A DNA stretch of 32,722 nucleotides from 1-14-0-10-37-14 sp037130845 (GCA_037130845.1 JBAXSE010000014.1:1-32722), one strand, 5' to 3'. Shown: positions 14,680 through 23,143, numbered from the stretch's first letter. Numbers and translations are program-made. Notes: generated by a model not told the origin, from the sequence alone.

Positions 14680-16578
14680 ATGGTCCGATTGCGCCTTAAA
14701 AAACATCATTTTTATCTAGCTTCCGGCCTAATAGTAATATTAGGCCTTTTGTCAGTGGCATATTTCTGGCCCAAGGTTAGCAGCCAAATTAGACAGGCGC
14801 GCGCCGGCAATCCCAGCCACCTACGTCTGCATGGTGAGAATATTAGACAAGATGCCTATCTTTGGGCGGATACTATCGGCTGGGTCAGGCTTAGCGGCCC
14901 GGCTCGCAAGTGCAGTAATACAAGCACGGTTTGCAACGCGGATGCCGATTGCAACAGCGGGGGCGCTACCGGCGCCACTTGCGATGCCACGGCCGATGCT
15001 TATGGCGTGACTATCGATCCTGATACCGGTATCTTTTCGAGTAATTCTTGGGCTTGGTCCAGCAATGTCGGCTGGGTCGCCTTTAATCGCATTTATGTTT
15101 GCGATGATAGGCCTTCACAGGCTTGCGCTAATGCCGGTGAGTGCCCAAGCGGAGCTTGCAGCCAAATTGCGCCTCCTGACTCCGGCTATACTGCCAGCGG
15201 TTGCGATGCTGCTTGCGTAACCAACAGTGATTGCTTGGCTTGTTTTGATAAGGCTAACCGCCAGATTCATGGCTGGGCTTATGTCTTGAGCCTGGGCGCT
15301 GATGGCTGGATCAAGCTGGACGCCGGCGTTAACCCATTGCAAGTTACGGATTACAATCCTGATACGCGCCTGCCGGCTGGCAACGAGCCTTTGTGGGGCC
15401 AGTTTACCGGTTTTGGCTGGAGCGCTTTTGATAATCAGGCTGGCCTGGGTTGGTTTAGCTTCAGCTGCCGTAATACGGGCAAATGCGCGGGATCGAATTA
15501 TATGGTATCGGCGCAACCGCTCAAGCCGTATTTGCGGGGCGTCATACCGACAGACAATTACAATTCGACCAGCCTAACCTTATTATGGAATGCCCAGGAC
15601 CCTAATAATACTTCCGAATTTTATGTCTGGCGCCGTGAAGGCCATTGCGATGATGGCCAAGTCTGCGACACCGACCCCCAGTGCGCGCCTAACGGGACTT
15701 GCACTCTAGGTGCCTACGCTACCCAAGTGAAGGATGCTAACAATGCTGTTGTCAGATTGCCAAAGGACACGCGCAGTTATAATGACGGTACGCCTGCGCC
15801 TAGTGTGCCTTTGGCCGTCAACCGCACTTATTATTACAAGATAGAAGCTTGCAATATCTTCGGCTGCAATTTTAGCAAAGAATACCACAATACGACCAGT
15901 CCTTTTGAAGATATTCTCAATTTGCGCGGCGATTCTATCTGCGTGGCCGGCAACAACGAGCCTGATACCAGCTATGCTGATTTATTCTGGCAGGCGCCCT
16001 ATGTGGCTGATCCGACTGTTCATATCGCCAAATATGAGGTTCGCTATTGCCGCTTGGATGCTAACAAGAAGCTAGAGGATTGCACTGATGCCGATTGGCT
16101 GCCGGTCGATAACGGCGGACCGTTGACTTGCGGCAATCCGGCTATCGGCAAATGTATTAATAATAATGCAGATGCCATCTGCAACCAGGATGCTGATTGC
16201 GGAGCCGGCGGCAGCTGCAATACCAATGCTTTGCTGTCTTGCCGCGATCGGCTGAATGCCGCTAATAATCGTTGGCAGTCTCGTTATAATTATCACGTCT
16301 ATCGCGTCAGAGCGATCGGCGATGATGGAGCGCAAAAACGTATTTGCGAACACGGATCATTGGATAGCCAGAATTGCGTTGCTGATAGCGACTGCCTGGA
16401 CAAATGCGTTAACGATTATTGCGAGGCAGGCGGCAATGCATGTGTCGCGGATAATGATTGCAATACCGCCGCCAATATCCGTTGCGTGGATAATCCATCC
16501 AAGAGCGCCTGGGCCTATACCAGCCCTTTCCGCATGTGTGGACAAGGTGGGGATTACAAAGAACAACAAGCACAATAA
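14680..16578 (+). CDS. Exported Cys-rich protein with repeated GW modules
   Basis: 632 residues with an N-terminal membrane helix (about 11-30). Four modules of the form W-x(n)-GW-[IVF]-x-[LF] lie near residues 60-71 (YLWADTIGWVRL), 123-136 (SWAWSSNVGWVAF), 198-213 (GWAYVLSLGADGWIKL) and 245-262 (FGWSAFDNQAGLGWFSF). These are common in CPR surface proteins. Between them and later are Cys units with a C-x-x-D-x-D-C-x(n)-G-x-x-C style (CNADADCNSGG, CNQDADCGAGGSC, CVADSDCLDKC, CVADNDCNTA). A fibronectin-like segment (about 290-410; SLTLLWNAQD, YYYKIEACN) is also plausible. No catalytic motif is seen. It ends two bases before the second pilin set and is probably a surface or pilus-tip protein. 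Confidence 0.75.
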   Translation: MVRLRLKKHHFYLASGLIVILGLLSVAYFWPKVSSQIRQARAGNPSHLRLHGENIRQDAYLWADTIGWVRLSGPARKCSNTSTVCNADADCNSGGATGATCDATADAYGVTIDPDTGIFSSNSWAWSSNVGWVAFNRIYVCDDRPSQACANAGECPSGACSQIAPPDSGYTASGCDAACVTNSDCLACFDKANRQIHGWAYVLSLGADGWIKLDAGVNPLQVTDYNPDTRLPAGNEPLWGQFTGFGWSAFDNQAGLGWFSFSCRNTGKCAGSNYMVSAQPLKPYLRGVIPTDNYNSTSLTLLWNAQDPNNTSEFYVWRREGHCDDGQVCDTDPQCAPNGTCTLGAYATQVKDANNAVVRLPKDTRSYNDGTPAPSVPLAVNRTYYYKIEACNIFGCNFSKEYHNTTSPFEDILNLRGDSICVAGNNEPDTSYADLFWQAPYVADPTVHIAKYEVRYCRLDANKKLEDCTDADWLPVDNGGPLTCGNPAIGKCINNNADAICNQDADCGAGGSCNTNALLSCRDRLNAANNRWQSRYNYHVYRVRAIGDDGAQKRICEHGSLDSQNCVADSDCLDKCVNDYCEAGGNACVADNDCNTAANIRCVDNPSKSAWAYTSPFRMCGQGGDYKEQQAQ

Positions 16579-16580
16579 AT

Positions 16581-17141
16581 ATGGCCAAGCCAGCTTTTAC
16601 TTTCATTGAGCTAATGGTTACTATCGGATTGGTAATTATGCTTTTGACTTTGTCCGGTATTTCTTATCGTATAATTTCGACGCGCAGCCAATTAATTATG
16701 GAGGCCAATCAGATAGCAGTCGATATCCGCCAGGCTCAGACATATGCCGCTTCCAGCAAGGAATTTCAGAATCTGCCCGGACGCAATGTCTGGGGCTTTT
16801 ATGCCGACCAATCAAATCCGGGTCAATATATTATTTTTAATGATTCGGTCAGAGGCAACGGCTATTATGATGCGGGCGAGGAATTTCGCACGGTCAAATT
16901 GCCGGGCGGCATCACGATCCAAAGCATGAAATATTTGGATGAGGATGCCAATGGCAACTGGACGGAAACGGCCGCCAATAATCCGGTGGTGACTTTTACC
17001 CCTCCCGACCCTAAGGTTACAATTAAGGACGGGCCGGCCGCGGTGTCGCATGATCGGTTTTATATGGTAATCCAAGACCGCAACAATACTACCAAGCAGA
17101 TAGAGATTAATTTTTTCGGTTTAATCGATGTTACCCACTAG
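16581..17141 (+). CDS. FimU/GspH-like minor pilin
   Basis: 186 residues from ATG at 16581. MAKPAFTFIELMVTIGLVIMLL gives an A|F prepilin site with Glu5. ANQIAVDIRQAQTYAASS and NVWGFYADQSNPGQYIIF match GspH/FimT-type pilins. DSVRGNGYYDAGEEF followed by KLPGGITIQSM aligns with the two segments that flank the LamG insert of the pilin at 6474, so this is the uninterrupted form of that subunit. It opens the second H-I-J-K set. Confidence 0.85.
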   Translation: MAKPAFTFIELMVTIGLVIMLLTLSGISYRIISTRSQLIMEANQIAVDIRQAQTYAASSKEFQNLPGRNVWGFYADQSNPGQYIIFNDSVRGNGYYDAGEEFRTVKLPGGITIQSMKYLDEDANGNWTETAANNPVVTFTPPDPKVTIKDGPAAVSHDRFYMVIQDRNNTTKQIEINFFGLIDVTH

Positions 17142-17142
17142 T

Positions 17143-17817
17143 ATGAACCAGCGTTTATCCAAGGCCTTTAGTTTGATTGAGATGATGATTGTCACTTTTG
17201 TGGTGGTGGTCGGCTTTATGGCGATTATGACGCTGGTGCAGAAAATGATCGGTTCGTATTACAGCAACAAGAATCAATTGTTGGGAGCTGTCTTGGCGCA
17301 AGAAGGTCTGGAGTTGACCCGTTATGTGCGCGATCAGAACTGGATGATAGGCAAGGATACCACTTTTTCGCATTCTATATCTAAGGATGCCGCAGATCCG
17401 CAAATGCCTAGCCAAGGCGGCGACCGCGCCATCTTTCGGATAGATTCGCGCGTGCTAAATGATGACAGGCGGACCATTGAGCTTGTTTATAGCAATGGCG
17501 GAGCCGGGTCTTGCATTAGCGGCAATATTTCTGAGTGTATTACTGATGATAGAAATAAGGTTTATCTCTATGATGATGCCAGCGGCCGCCAATATTACAT
17601 CCAGCCCAATAGCGGCGATACTCTCGACCCTAAATATCAGGGGACTGTTTTTCATCGCTTGGTAGAAACAGCATACAACGACGGCGGTACTCCCGGCGAT
17701 GTAGCTGATGATTATCTGTATGTCAAAGTGATGGTCTATTGGCAGGATCGCGGACAGCAGAAGTTTTATACTATCAATACTTATTTGACCAATTATTCCT
17801 TGCGTTATAAACAATAA
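17143..17817 (+). CDS. PilV/GspI-like minor pilin
   Basis: 224 residues from ATG at 17143; an ATG at 17128 would overlap the previous gene. LSKAFSLIEMMIVTFVVVVGFMAIMTLVQ is a prepilin N-terminus with A|F site and Glu5. LAQEGLELTRYVRDQNW corresponds to LLREGAELVKAIRNEN in the PilV-like gene at 7710, and YVKVMVYWQDRGQQKFYTINTYL to the end of that protein, so they are the same class in two sets. Confidence 0.85.
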   Translation: MNQRLSKAFSLIEMMIVTFVVVVGFMAIMTLVQKMIGSYYSNKNQLLGAVLAQEGLELTRYVRDQNWMIGKDTTFSHSISKDAADPQMPSQGGDRAIFRIDSRVLNDDRRTIELVYSNGGAGSCISGNISECITDDRNKVYLYDDASGRQYYIQPNSGDTLDPKYQGTVFHRLVETAYNDGGTPGDVADDYLYVKVMVYWQDRGQQKFYTINTYLTNYSLRYKQ

Positions 17818-17835
17818 AAAGCGGCTAACTTCAGT

Positions 17836-18474
17836 ATGCAACTAAGACTAAGACCATCGGTAACCTTGATCGAACTGACCATTTCTATGGCTATTTTTTG
17901 CGTCGTCATGGTTATTGCCTTAGACTCCTTTACCAAGACGATTAAATACACCCGCGAATCGGTGCAGCGCCAAAGCCTGCAAGACCATGCGCAATTTTTG
18001 TTCGAATTGATGAGCAAGGAAATCCGCTTTGCCAAAATCAAATACGATGATCATTGCGATAGCTATTTTAACAACCTCAAAGATTTGCCCGGAACAATCG
18101 AAAACAACCAGCTCTATAAGGCGATTAACGACGACACGAATAATGTCCATGAATTGCGGTTTATCAATTATGAAGATGTCTGCGTCCGTTATTTTTTGTC
18201 GCCCGACCCTTTGAATCCGGCATCGGTGCAACGCTTGACCATAGAGCGGTACGATTCTGTCACCGGCCTGACCAAGAGAGCCTTTGTCACGCCCGGCACC
18301 ATTAATGTCCTCAGCCTGTATTTTAATGCCACCGATTTGGTTTCCCAGGCAGGCCCCGGTTTGCGCAAGCCGGCTACTGTGACTTATTACATGAAGCTAT
18401 CTAGCATCCTGTGGGAACCGCCGACGGTCGATTATTTTAATTTCGTCACCTCGCGTAATTTTGAACAGTTCTAA
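17836..18474 (+). CDS. PilW/GspJ-like minor pilin
   Basis: 212 residues. RPSVTLIELTISMAIFCVVMVIA has Glu5 but Ser at -1 and Val at +1 of the expected cleavage site, an unusual prepilin site. DHAQFLFELMSKEIRFAKI is the PilW/GspJ pattern, as in the gene at 8257. Cys residues flank a loop (DDHCDSYFNN, YEDVCVRYF). It overlaps nothing, and the next gene begins 2 bases after its stop. Confidence 0.82.
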   Translation: MQLRLRPSVTLIELTISMAIFCVVMVIALDSFTKTIKYTRESVQRQSLQDHAQFLFELMSKEIRFAKIKYDDHCDSYFNNLKDLPGTIENNQLYKAINDDTNNVHELRFINYEDVCVRYFLSPDPLNPASVQRLTIERYDSVTGLTKRAFVTPGTINVLSLYFNATDLVSQAGPGLRKPATVTYYMKLSSILWEPPTVDYFNFVTSRNFEQF

Positions 18475-18475
18475 T

Positions 18476-19006
18476 ATGAAACTCCAAAAAGGTTCAGCGC
18501 TATTGACCGCTATCATGCTATTGTTCGGCATGGTTGTTATCGCCTTTTTTGGCACCGATATCATTATGAACGGCATCGTCCGCCGCCGCGCCGAGGGCTC
18601 GTCGATTAAGGCTTTTTATGCGGCCGAAGGCGCCTCAGAAAAGGTTTTCTTGGCCCTAAAAGTAGACAAGAATAACACGGTAGCTAATTGCAAGGCGGCT
18701 AACATAACCCCGCCTTATAATTTTGACTTTAACAACAATGCTTGCGATACGGCCGCGCATGTGGAACAAATGGAAGGCAATAACGCCTTACCCACTTATT
18801 ACTCGACTGTTAATTTTCTCAATCCCAACGATGTAGAGGTGGTCAGCCATGGCTCATTGGGCGGCACTACCCGCCAGCTGTATGTTAAGTTTTGCCTGCC
18901 TAGCTGCGCCGTTGATTTTTGCGGCAGCGATGGTTGCCAGGGCGTTTGCCTCTGCGGTCCGGGCAAGACTTGCAACGAGCCGAATAAGCAATGCTATACC
19001 CCATAG
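18476..19006 (+). CDS. PilX/GspK-like minor pilin with Cys-rich tail
   Basis: 176 residues from ATG at 18476 (a TTG at 18461 overlaps the previous gene). QKGSALLTAIMLLFGMVVIAFFG is the PilX-type N-terminus (G|S, no Glu5) and AFYAAEGASEKVF is its usual post-helix motif. The last 40 residues (CLPSCAVDFCGSDGCQGVC, CGPGKTCNEPNKQC) are the Cys-rich module shared with the pilins at 9389 and 10400. It closes the second set and is followed by a terminator-like hairpin. Confidence 0.8.
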   Translation: MKLQKGSALLTAIMLLFGMVVIAFFGTDIIMNGIVRRRAEGSSIKAFYAAEGASEKVFLALKVDKNNTVANCKAANITPPYNFDFNNNACDTAAHVEQMEGNNALPTYYSTVNFLNPNDVEVVSHGSLGGTTRQLYVKFCLPSCAVDFCGSDGCQGVCLCGPGKTCNEPNKQCYTP

Positions 19007-19040
19007 CCTCGTGTTTATGGGTTTGGTTTTCCTTGTAAAG

Positions 19041-19064
19041 TAGCATTATCTATGCTATTTTTTA
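19041..19064 (+). terminator. Probable terminator after the pilin/adhesin operon
   Basis: TAGCAT (19041-19046) pairs with ATGCTA (19052-19057) around a five-base loop, followed by TTTTTT. A further small hairpin, CCCATA/TATGGG, lies upstream around 19000-19021. The ligA ATG is only 7 bases after the T-run. Confidence 0.5.
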
Positions 19065-19070
19065 TTTATT

Positions 19071-21185
19071 ATGGATAAAGAAAACGCTAAAAAACGAATA
19101 GAGAAGTTGCGCCAGGAAATCGCCAAGCACAGCTATGCTTATCATGTGCAGGACGCGCCGGATATACCGGATGCGGTTTTTGACGGGCTCAAAAACGAAC
19201 TGGTGCAGCTAGAAAACCAATACCCGGATCTCATTACTCCCGACAGTCCCAGTCAGCGCGTGGGCGGCAAGCCTTTGGACAAGTTTAGCAAGGTCCGCCA
19301 CGAACAGCCGATGATGAGCATTTACGATTGCTTTAGCGAGGCAGAAATGACGGATTGGCAGACGCAAATCGCCAAGCTATTATCCGAACGGAATGTTGGG
19401 CAGCCGCTTAATTATTATGCCGAACTCAAGATGGATGGTCTGGCTGTTTCTTTGATATATCAACAAGGCTTGTTTGTCCAAGGCGCCACCCGTGGCGACG
19501 GCCAAGTCGGGGAGGATGTCACGGGCAACCTGCGCACCATCAAATCTATCCCGCTAAGTCTACGTCGCCCCAGTGAAGCGGAGCTTAAGCACATCGGTCT
19601 TACGGCTAAACAAATTGAGACTACATACCAGGCTATAGACCAAGGCAAGATGGAAATCCGCGGCGAGGCTATTATGTCCAATAAGGTCTTTGCCGAACTG
19701 AACAAAAAATATCTGGCCGAGGGACGTCCCGCCTTGGCTAACCCGCGCAATGCCGCCGCCGGCTCTATCCGCCAGCTTAACCCCAAGATGACTGCCGAAC
19801 GAAAATTAGACTTTTTTTGCTACGATATCTCCACCGAACTGGGTTTGGACCGCCACGAGCAGGAGCATCAATTGGCCAGCTTGCTGGGCTTTCGCGTCCT
19901 GCCTCAGAACAAATTTTGCCCCGATTTGGCTGCTACTTTCGCTTTTCACCATCATTGGGAGCAGAATCGGGACAAAGTCGGCTTTGAATGCGACGGCTGT
20001 GTACTGGTTGTGGATAATTTGGCCTTGTGGCCGGTCCTAGGCATCGTGGGCAAGGGACCCCGCTATATGAGGGCCTACAAGTTTACCGCCGCGCAGGCGG
20101 CCACCAAGCTATTGGATGTGGTTTGGCAGGTGGGCCGCACCGGGGTTTTGACCCCCACCGCCGTGCTGGAGCCGGTGCATCTGCAAGGCGTCACTATCGG
20201 ACGCACCACATTGCATAACTATGACGAAATCGAACGCCTGGGCATCAAGCTGGGCGACACGGTGATTGTCGAAAGAGCAGGCGATGTGATCCCCAAGATT
20301 ACCGGCCTGTTCGAACAATTGCGCGACGGCTCGGAAAGGACCATCAAGCTGCCTAAGGTTTGTCCGCTGTGCGGTTCGCCGGCCGAGAAGACCGAGGGTG
20401 AAGTGGCGGTTCGTTGCACTAATCCTGATTGCTACGGCTCGCGCTTGCGCGCTATCAAGCATTGGGTGGCTCGCGGCGCGGCCGATATCGACGGCCTGGG
20501 GCACAAGATTATCGAACAGCTGTGGATGCAGGGACTAATCAAAGACGTAGCCGATTTATATACTCTCAAAAAAGAAGACCTGTTAGGATTGGAGGGCTTT
20601 GCCGAAAAGTCGGCCGACAATCTGCTGGAGGCTATCGAACAAAAAAAGCAAATAGCCCTGGAGCGATTGATCTATGGCTTGGGCATCCGCCATGTGGGCG
20701 AGGAGACGGCCTTGGCTCTGGCGGCCTTTGCTCGTATTTGGGCAGCCGACAAGCATCAGCATCTGGCCGATCCGGCCGATTTGGTTCGATTGTTTGCTAA
20801 AATCGATTTGGAAAAACTGCAAGAGATTGGAGATATCGGGTCGGTAGTGGCTGCCAGCATTGTAGAATGGTTTGGCGATGAGAAAAATCAAAACTTGCTA
20901 GCTAAACTAGCATCTGCTAATATTAAGATAGCCAAACCGCAAGGGGAGGCATTGCCGCAGATATTGGCCGGCCTGACTTTTGTCATCACCGGTACTTTGC
21001 CGGAGTATAGCCGCGATGAGGCCAAGGCCATGATTCGCGCCCGAGGCGGCAAGACGGCCGAGTCGGTCAGCCGCCAGACAGACTATCTGCTGGCAGGGGA
21101 AGAGGCGGGCTCAAAGCTGGCCAAGGCCCGTGAACTGGGAGTCAAGATTATAGACGAGGAGGCCTTTAAGCAACTAATCAAGTAA
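19071..21185 (+). CDS. ligA: NAD-dependent DNA ligase
   Basis: 704 residues, slightly longer than the usual 670. An N-terminal Ia region precedes the adenylation domain with the catalytic lysine K120 in AELKMDGLAVSL. TRGDGQVGEDVTGNLRTI, GEAIM and WQVGRTGVLTPTAVLEPV are diagnostic. An OB fold leads to a four-Cys zinc finger (CPLCG, CTNPDC), helix-hairpin-helix repeats (LLGLEGFAEKSADNLLEAI) and a C-terminal BRCT domain (about 625-704). It seals nicks in replication and repair using NAD+. It is followed by gatC with a one-base gap. All key residues appear present. Confidence 0.98.
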   Translation: MDKENAKKRIEKLRQEIAKHSYAYHVQDAPDIPDAVFDGLKNELVQLENQYPDLITPDSPSQRVGGKPLDKFSKVRHEQPMMSIYDCFSEAEMTDWQTQIAKLLSERNVGQPLNYYAELKMDGLAVSLIYQQGLFVQGATRGDGQVGEDVTGNLRTIKSIPLSLRRPSEAELKHIGLTAKQIETTYQAIDQGKMEIRGEAIMSNKVFAELNKKYLAEGRPALANPRNAAAGSIRQLNPKMTAERKLDFFCYDISTELGLDRHEQEHQLASLLGFRVLPQNKFCPDLAATFAFHHHWEQNRDKVGFECDGCVLVVDNLALWPVLGIVGKGPRYMRAYKFTAAQAATKLLDVVWQVGRTGVLTPTAVLEPVHLQGVTIGRTTLHNYDEIERLGIKLGDTVIVERAGDVIPKITGLFEQLRDGSERTIKLPKVCPLCGSPAEKTEGEVAVRCTNPDCYGSRLRAIKHWVARGAADIDGLGHKIIEQLWMQGLIKDVADLYTLKKEDLLGLEGFAEKSADNLLEAIEQKKQIALERLIYGLGIRHVGEETALALAAFARIWAADKHQHLADPADLVRLFAKIDLEKLQEIGDIGSVVAASIVEWFGDEKNQNLLAKLASANIKIAKPQGEALPQILAGLTFVITGTLPEYSRDEAKAMIRARGGKTAESVSRQTDYLLAGEEAGSKLAKARELGVKIIDEEAFKQLIK

Positions 21186-21186
21186 T

Positions 21187-21471
21187 ATGCTCGATACAGC
21201 AAAAGTCCAGCACATCGCCCACCTGGCGCGGCTGGAATTATCAGACACAGAAGCGGAAAAAATGGCCGGAGAGATGGATAAGGTCTTGGGTTATATCGAC
21301 GAGCTGAACAAACTGGACACCGACGGCATCGAGCCGACAACGCAGGTGACGGGGCTGACCAATCGCACTCGAGCCGATCTGGCCATCGATTGGTCCGGAG
21401 AAGAAAGGCAGACAGCCTTGGCGCAAGCGCCTCACGAAGGCAATTTAATCAAAGTAAATAAAATTCTTTAA
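21187..21471 (+). CDS. gatC: Asp-tRNA(Asn)/Glu-tRNA(Gln) amidotransferase subunit C
   Basis: 94 residues, normal for GatC. VQHIAHLARLELSDTEAEKM and LDTDGIEPTTQVTGLTNRTRAD are family motifs. GatC holds GatA and GatB together in the complex that converts mischarged Glu-tRNA(Gln) or Asp-tRNA(Asn). gatA and gatB are not next to it; a receiver gene follows instead, so the subunits must be encoded elsewhere. Confidence 0.95.
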   Translation: MLDTAKVQHIAHLARLELSDTEAEKMAGEMDKVLGYIDELNKLDTDGIEPTTQVTGLTNRTRADLAIDWSGEERQTALAQAPHEGNLIKVNKIL

Positions 21472-21495
21472 TCCGCCGCGGTGGAATATAAAAAT

Positions 21496-21879
21496 ATGCG
21501 TATCCTAGTAATCGACAACGACATCAATATCAATGGCCTCATCAAGAGCGTTTTGAGCATGGAGAAAGACTTTGAAACCGATTTTGCCCTCTCGGGCAAA
21601 GAAGGCCTGCGCAAGCTCAAAAGCGAAAAATACGACCTGGTGCTGGTTGACCTGCTGATGCCCGAGGTATCAGGCTTTGATATCTGCAAATTTATGTCTG
21701 CCGACGAAGAGCTCAAGAATACCCCGGCCATCATCGTCTCCGCCATGCCGATTAATGACAAGGATTATCAGCGCGAAAATGGCAATTTTCAGAACTTCCC
21801 GGTAGTCAAAGATCTGGTAGAAAAGCCCTTTGACGTCCACGAGCTAATCACCAAGATTAGGGCGGCCGGCAAAAAATAG
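21496..21879 (+). CDS. Single-domain response regulator (receiver only)
   Basis: 127 residues from ATG at 21496; GTG at 21481 would add five. The receiver fold is clear: ILVIDNDININGL, the phosphoacceptor Asp in LVLVDLLMPEVSGFDI, a Ser switch residue in IIVSAMP and the Lys in VEKPFDVHEL. One acidic-pocket position is Asn (D-N-D instead of D-D or E-D). There is no output domain, so it must act by protein contact or in a phosphorelay, like CheY or Spo0F. It ends the ligA-gatC transcription unit, just before a strong terminator. Confidence 0.9.
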   Translation: MRILVIDNDININGLIKSVLSMEKDFETDFALSGKEGLRKLKSEKYDLVLVDLLMPEVSGFDICKFMSADEELKNTPAIIVSAMPINDKDYQRENGNFQNFPVVKDLVEKPFDVHELITKIRAAGKK

Positions 21880-21893
21880 CCTAAAAGTAATCA

Positions 21894-21918
21894 AAAAAGC
21901 CTTAATCAAAGGCTTTTT
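21894..21918 (+). terminator. Intrinsic terminator after the ligA-gatC-receiver unit
   Basis: A perfect 10-bp stem, AAAAAGCCTT (21894-21903) with AAGGCTTTTT (21909-21918), around a 5-base loop; the T-run forms the 3' arm. It lies 15 bases after the receiver stop codon. Confidence 0.85.
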
Positions 21919-21926
21919 AGTTGATA

Positions 21927-21955
21927 TTGATATTGGTCGATAAAAGTGTTATAAT
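21927..21955 (+). promoter_or_regulatory. Promoter of the AT-rich reductase-like gene
   Basis: TTGATA (21927-21932), 17-base spacer, TATAAT (21950-21955). The start of transcription would be near 21962, leaving a leader of about 45 bases before the ATG at 22008. Confidence 0.75.
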
Positions 21956-21995
21956 TTTAAGTAATTTAAAATAAGTGTTCATTTAAAAATAATTT

Positions 21996-22000
21996 AGGAG
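21996..22000 (+). promoter_or_regulatory. Shine-Dalgarno AGGAG of the reductase-like gene
   Basis: AGGAG lies 7 bases before the ATG at 22008. Good ribosome binding sites are nearly absent from the other genes of this window, so this one marks the gene as foreign in style. Confidence 0.8.
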
Positions 22001-22007
22001 TTTACTA

Positions 22008-23087
22008 ATGGATTCATCTAATAATCGAATCGATGTTGCATGTATTGCAAACTATCCCTCAAATGCTGCCTTGCGTTATCTAAGAAAAAATTTAGGAGAC
22101 CCTGTTGACGGTCTCTATTTTTCCCCGATGTTCTATAATTTTCTTGATGTAAGAGGTGCTGTTATTTCTATTAATAGCAGTCATACCGATTTAGCGAACT
22201 TAACAGGTATAAAGAACGCACGTGTGCAGTTTATGGCTGCTTTAAATAGCATTGTAGATCAAGGCTTAAAAACAGTTGTTTTAGCTGCTTCCCTAAAAAG
22301 ATTTTTGGGGAAGAACGGAGATGAACGAATCGATTTGTCTGGTGTAGCGAATAAAAATGGCAAAACTATTAGTGAGTGGTGCCCTAACGTTATATTTACA
22401 AATGGCGATTGTGGTACAGCTGATATCTTTAATCAGGAGATAGGGAATCTGCTTGAATTAGCAGGTGTTTCAAAAGGCTACGGTAGAGTTGGGGTTGTTG
22501 GCGCCGGCATTTTAGGCACACAGGCCATTAAGCACTTAATTGGTTTAGGAATCGACGAGTCGCAGATTTTTGTTGTAAGTGCTTATAGTAATGATTTAAG
22601 AGAGGCTATTAAGGGACATGAAGATGTTACAATTGCTGCATCTCTTGAAGCGATGACTAATAGTTTGGATGCTATAATTTGTTGCACACATAGTAATTCG
22701 ATTACTAAAGCGCAATTATATTATGTTGATTGTAAATTTGTACTTGATGTTGCCGTACCACCTGGTTTTACAGAAGAGGAGTATGTAAAATGTAAAGACG
22801 TATATCGTCAAGATGGTGGTAATGCGTATAGTGAAAATTTATTTTATCAATTTGATCCAAGTGGTATTGATTTAGCCGCTGATAAAGAAATGTATGGTTG
22901 TTTTGCGGAAGGTACTGCATTGAGTCAGTATATTTACAAAAATGGTTATATGTTTCAAGGTCAAAATTTGAAAAATTTAAATTGGTTTGAATTAAGTGAT
23001 TTAAATTTGCGAATCGCATCAAGTTTGTTTGAGCAGTTTGGTTTTTCAAGACATCCACATCCTTTGTGCTTTGGTATTCCGGTATAA
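22008..23087 (+). CDS. Acyl-ACP reductase-like NAD(P)-binding protein
   Basis: 359 residues. A Rossmann dinucleotide site is clear at residues 160-171 (RVGVVGAGILG). The upstream segment VIFTNGDCGTADIF and the later segment MYGCFAEGTAL (Cys297) resemble, from memory, cyanobacterial long-chain acyl-ACP reductase, where the corresponding FACFAEA stretch holds the acyl-accepting Cys. The length is also close to that family (about 340). It could therefore make an aldehyde from an acyl thioester, but the similarity is distant, and a shikimate-dehydrogenase or glutamyl-tRNA-reductase-like enzyme with another substrate is possible. The gene is AT-rich and monocistronic (promoter 21927-21955, terminator 23092-23123), unlike its neighbours. 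It probably arrived by transfer together with the sensor half of the next gene. Confidence 0.6.
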   Translation: MDSSNNRIDVACIANYPSNAALRYLRKNLGDPVDGLYFSPMFYNFLDVRGAVISINSSHTDLANLTGIKNARVQFMAALNSIVDQGLKTVVLAASLKRFLGKNGDERIDLSGVANKNGKTISEWCPNVIFTNGDCGTADIFNQEIGNLLELAGVSKGYGRVGVVGAGILGTQAIKHLIGLGIDESQIFVVSAYSNDLREAIKGHEDVTIAASLEAMTNSLDAIICCTHSNSITKAQLYYVDCKFVLDVAVPPGFTEEEYVKCKDVYRQDGGNAYSENLFYQFDPSGIDLAADKEMYGCFAEGTALSQYIYKNGYMFQGQNLKNLNWFELSDLNLRIASSLFEQFGFSRHPHPLCFGIPV

Positions 23088-23091
23088 TTCT

Positions 23092-23123
23092 AATGGCTGC
23101 AAAATAATTTGCGGCCATTTTTT
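23092..23123 (+). terminator. Intrinsic terminator after the reductase-like gene
   Basis: ATGGCTGCAAA (23093-23103) pairs with TTTGCGGCCAT (23108-23118, one G-T pair) around ATAA, followed by TTTTT and further T-rich sequence. It starts 5 bases after the stop codon. Confidence 0.85.
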
Positions 23124-23143
23124 ATTTTCAATAATTATGCTAT

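Noticed and set aside
20429..20800. A 123-codon plus-strand frame inside ligA
   Set aside because: It lies wholly within the zinc-finger and HhH coding part of ligA in another frame and shows no protein-family features.
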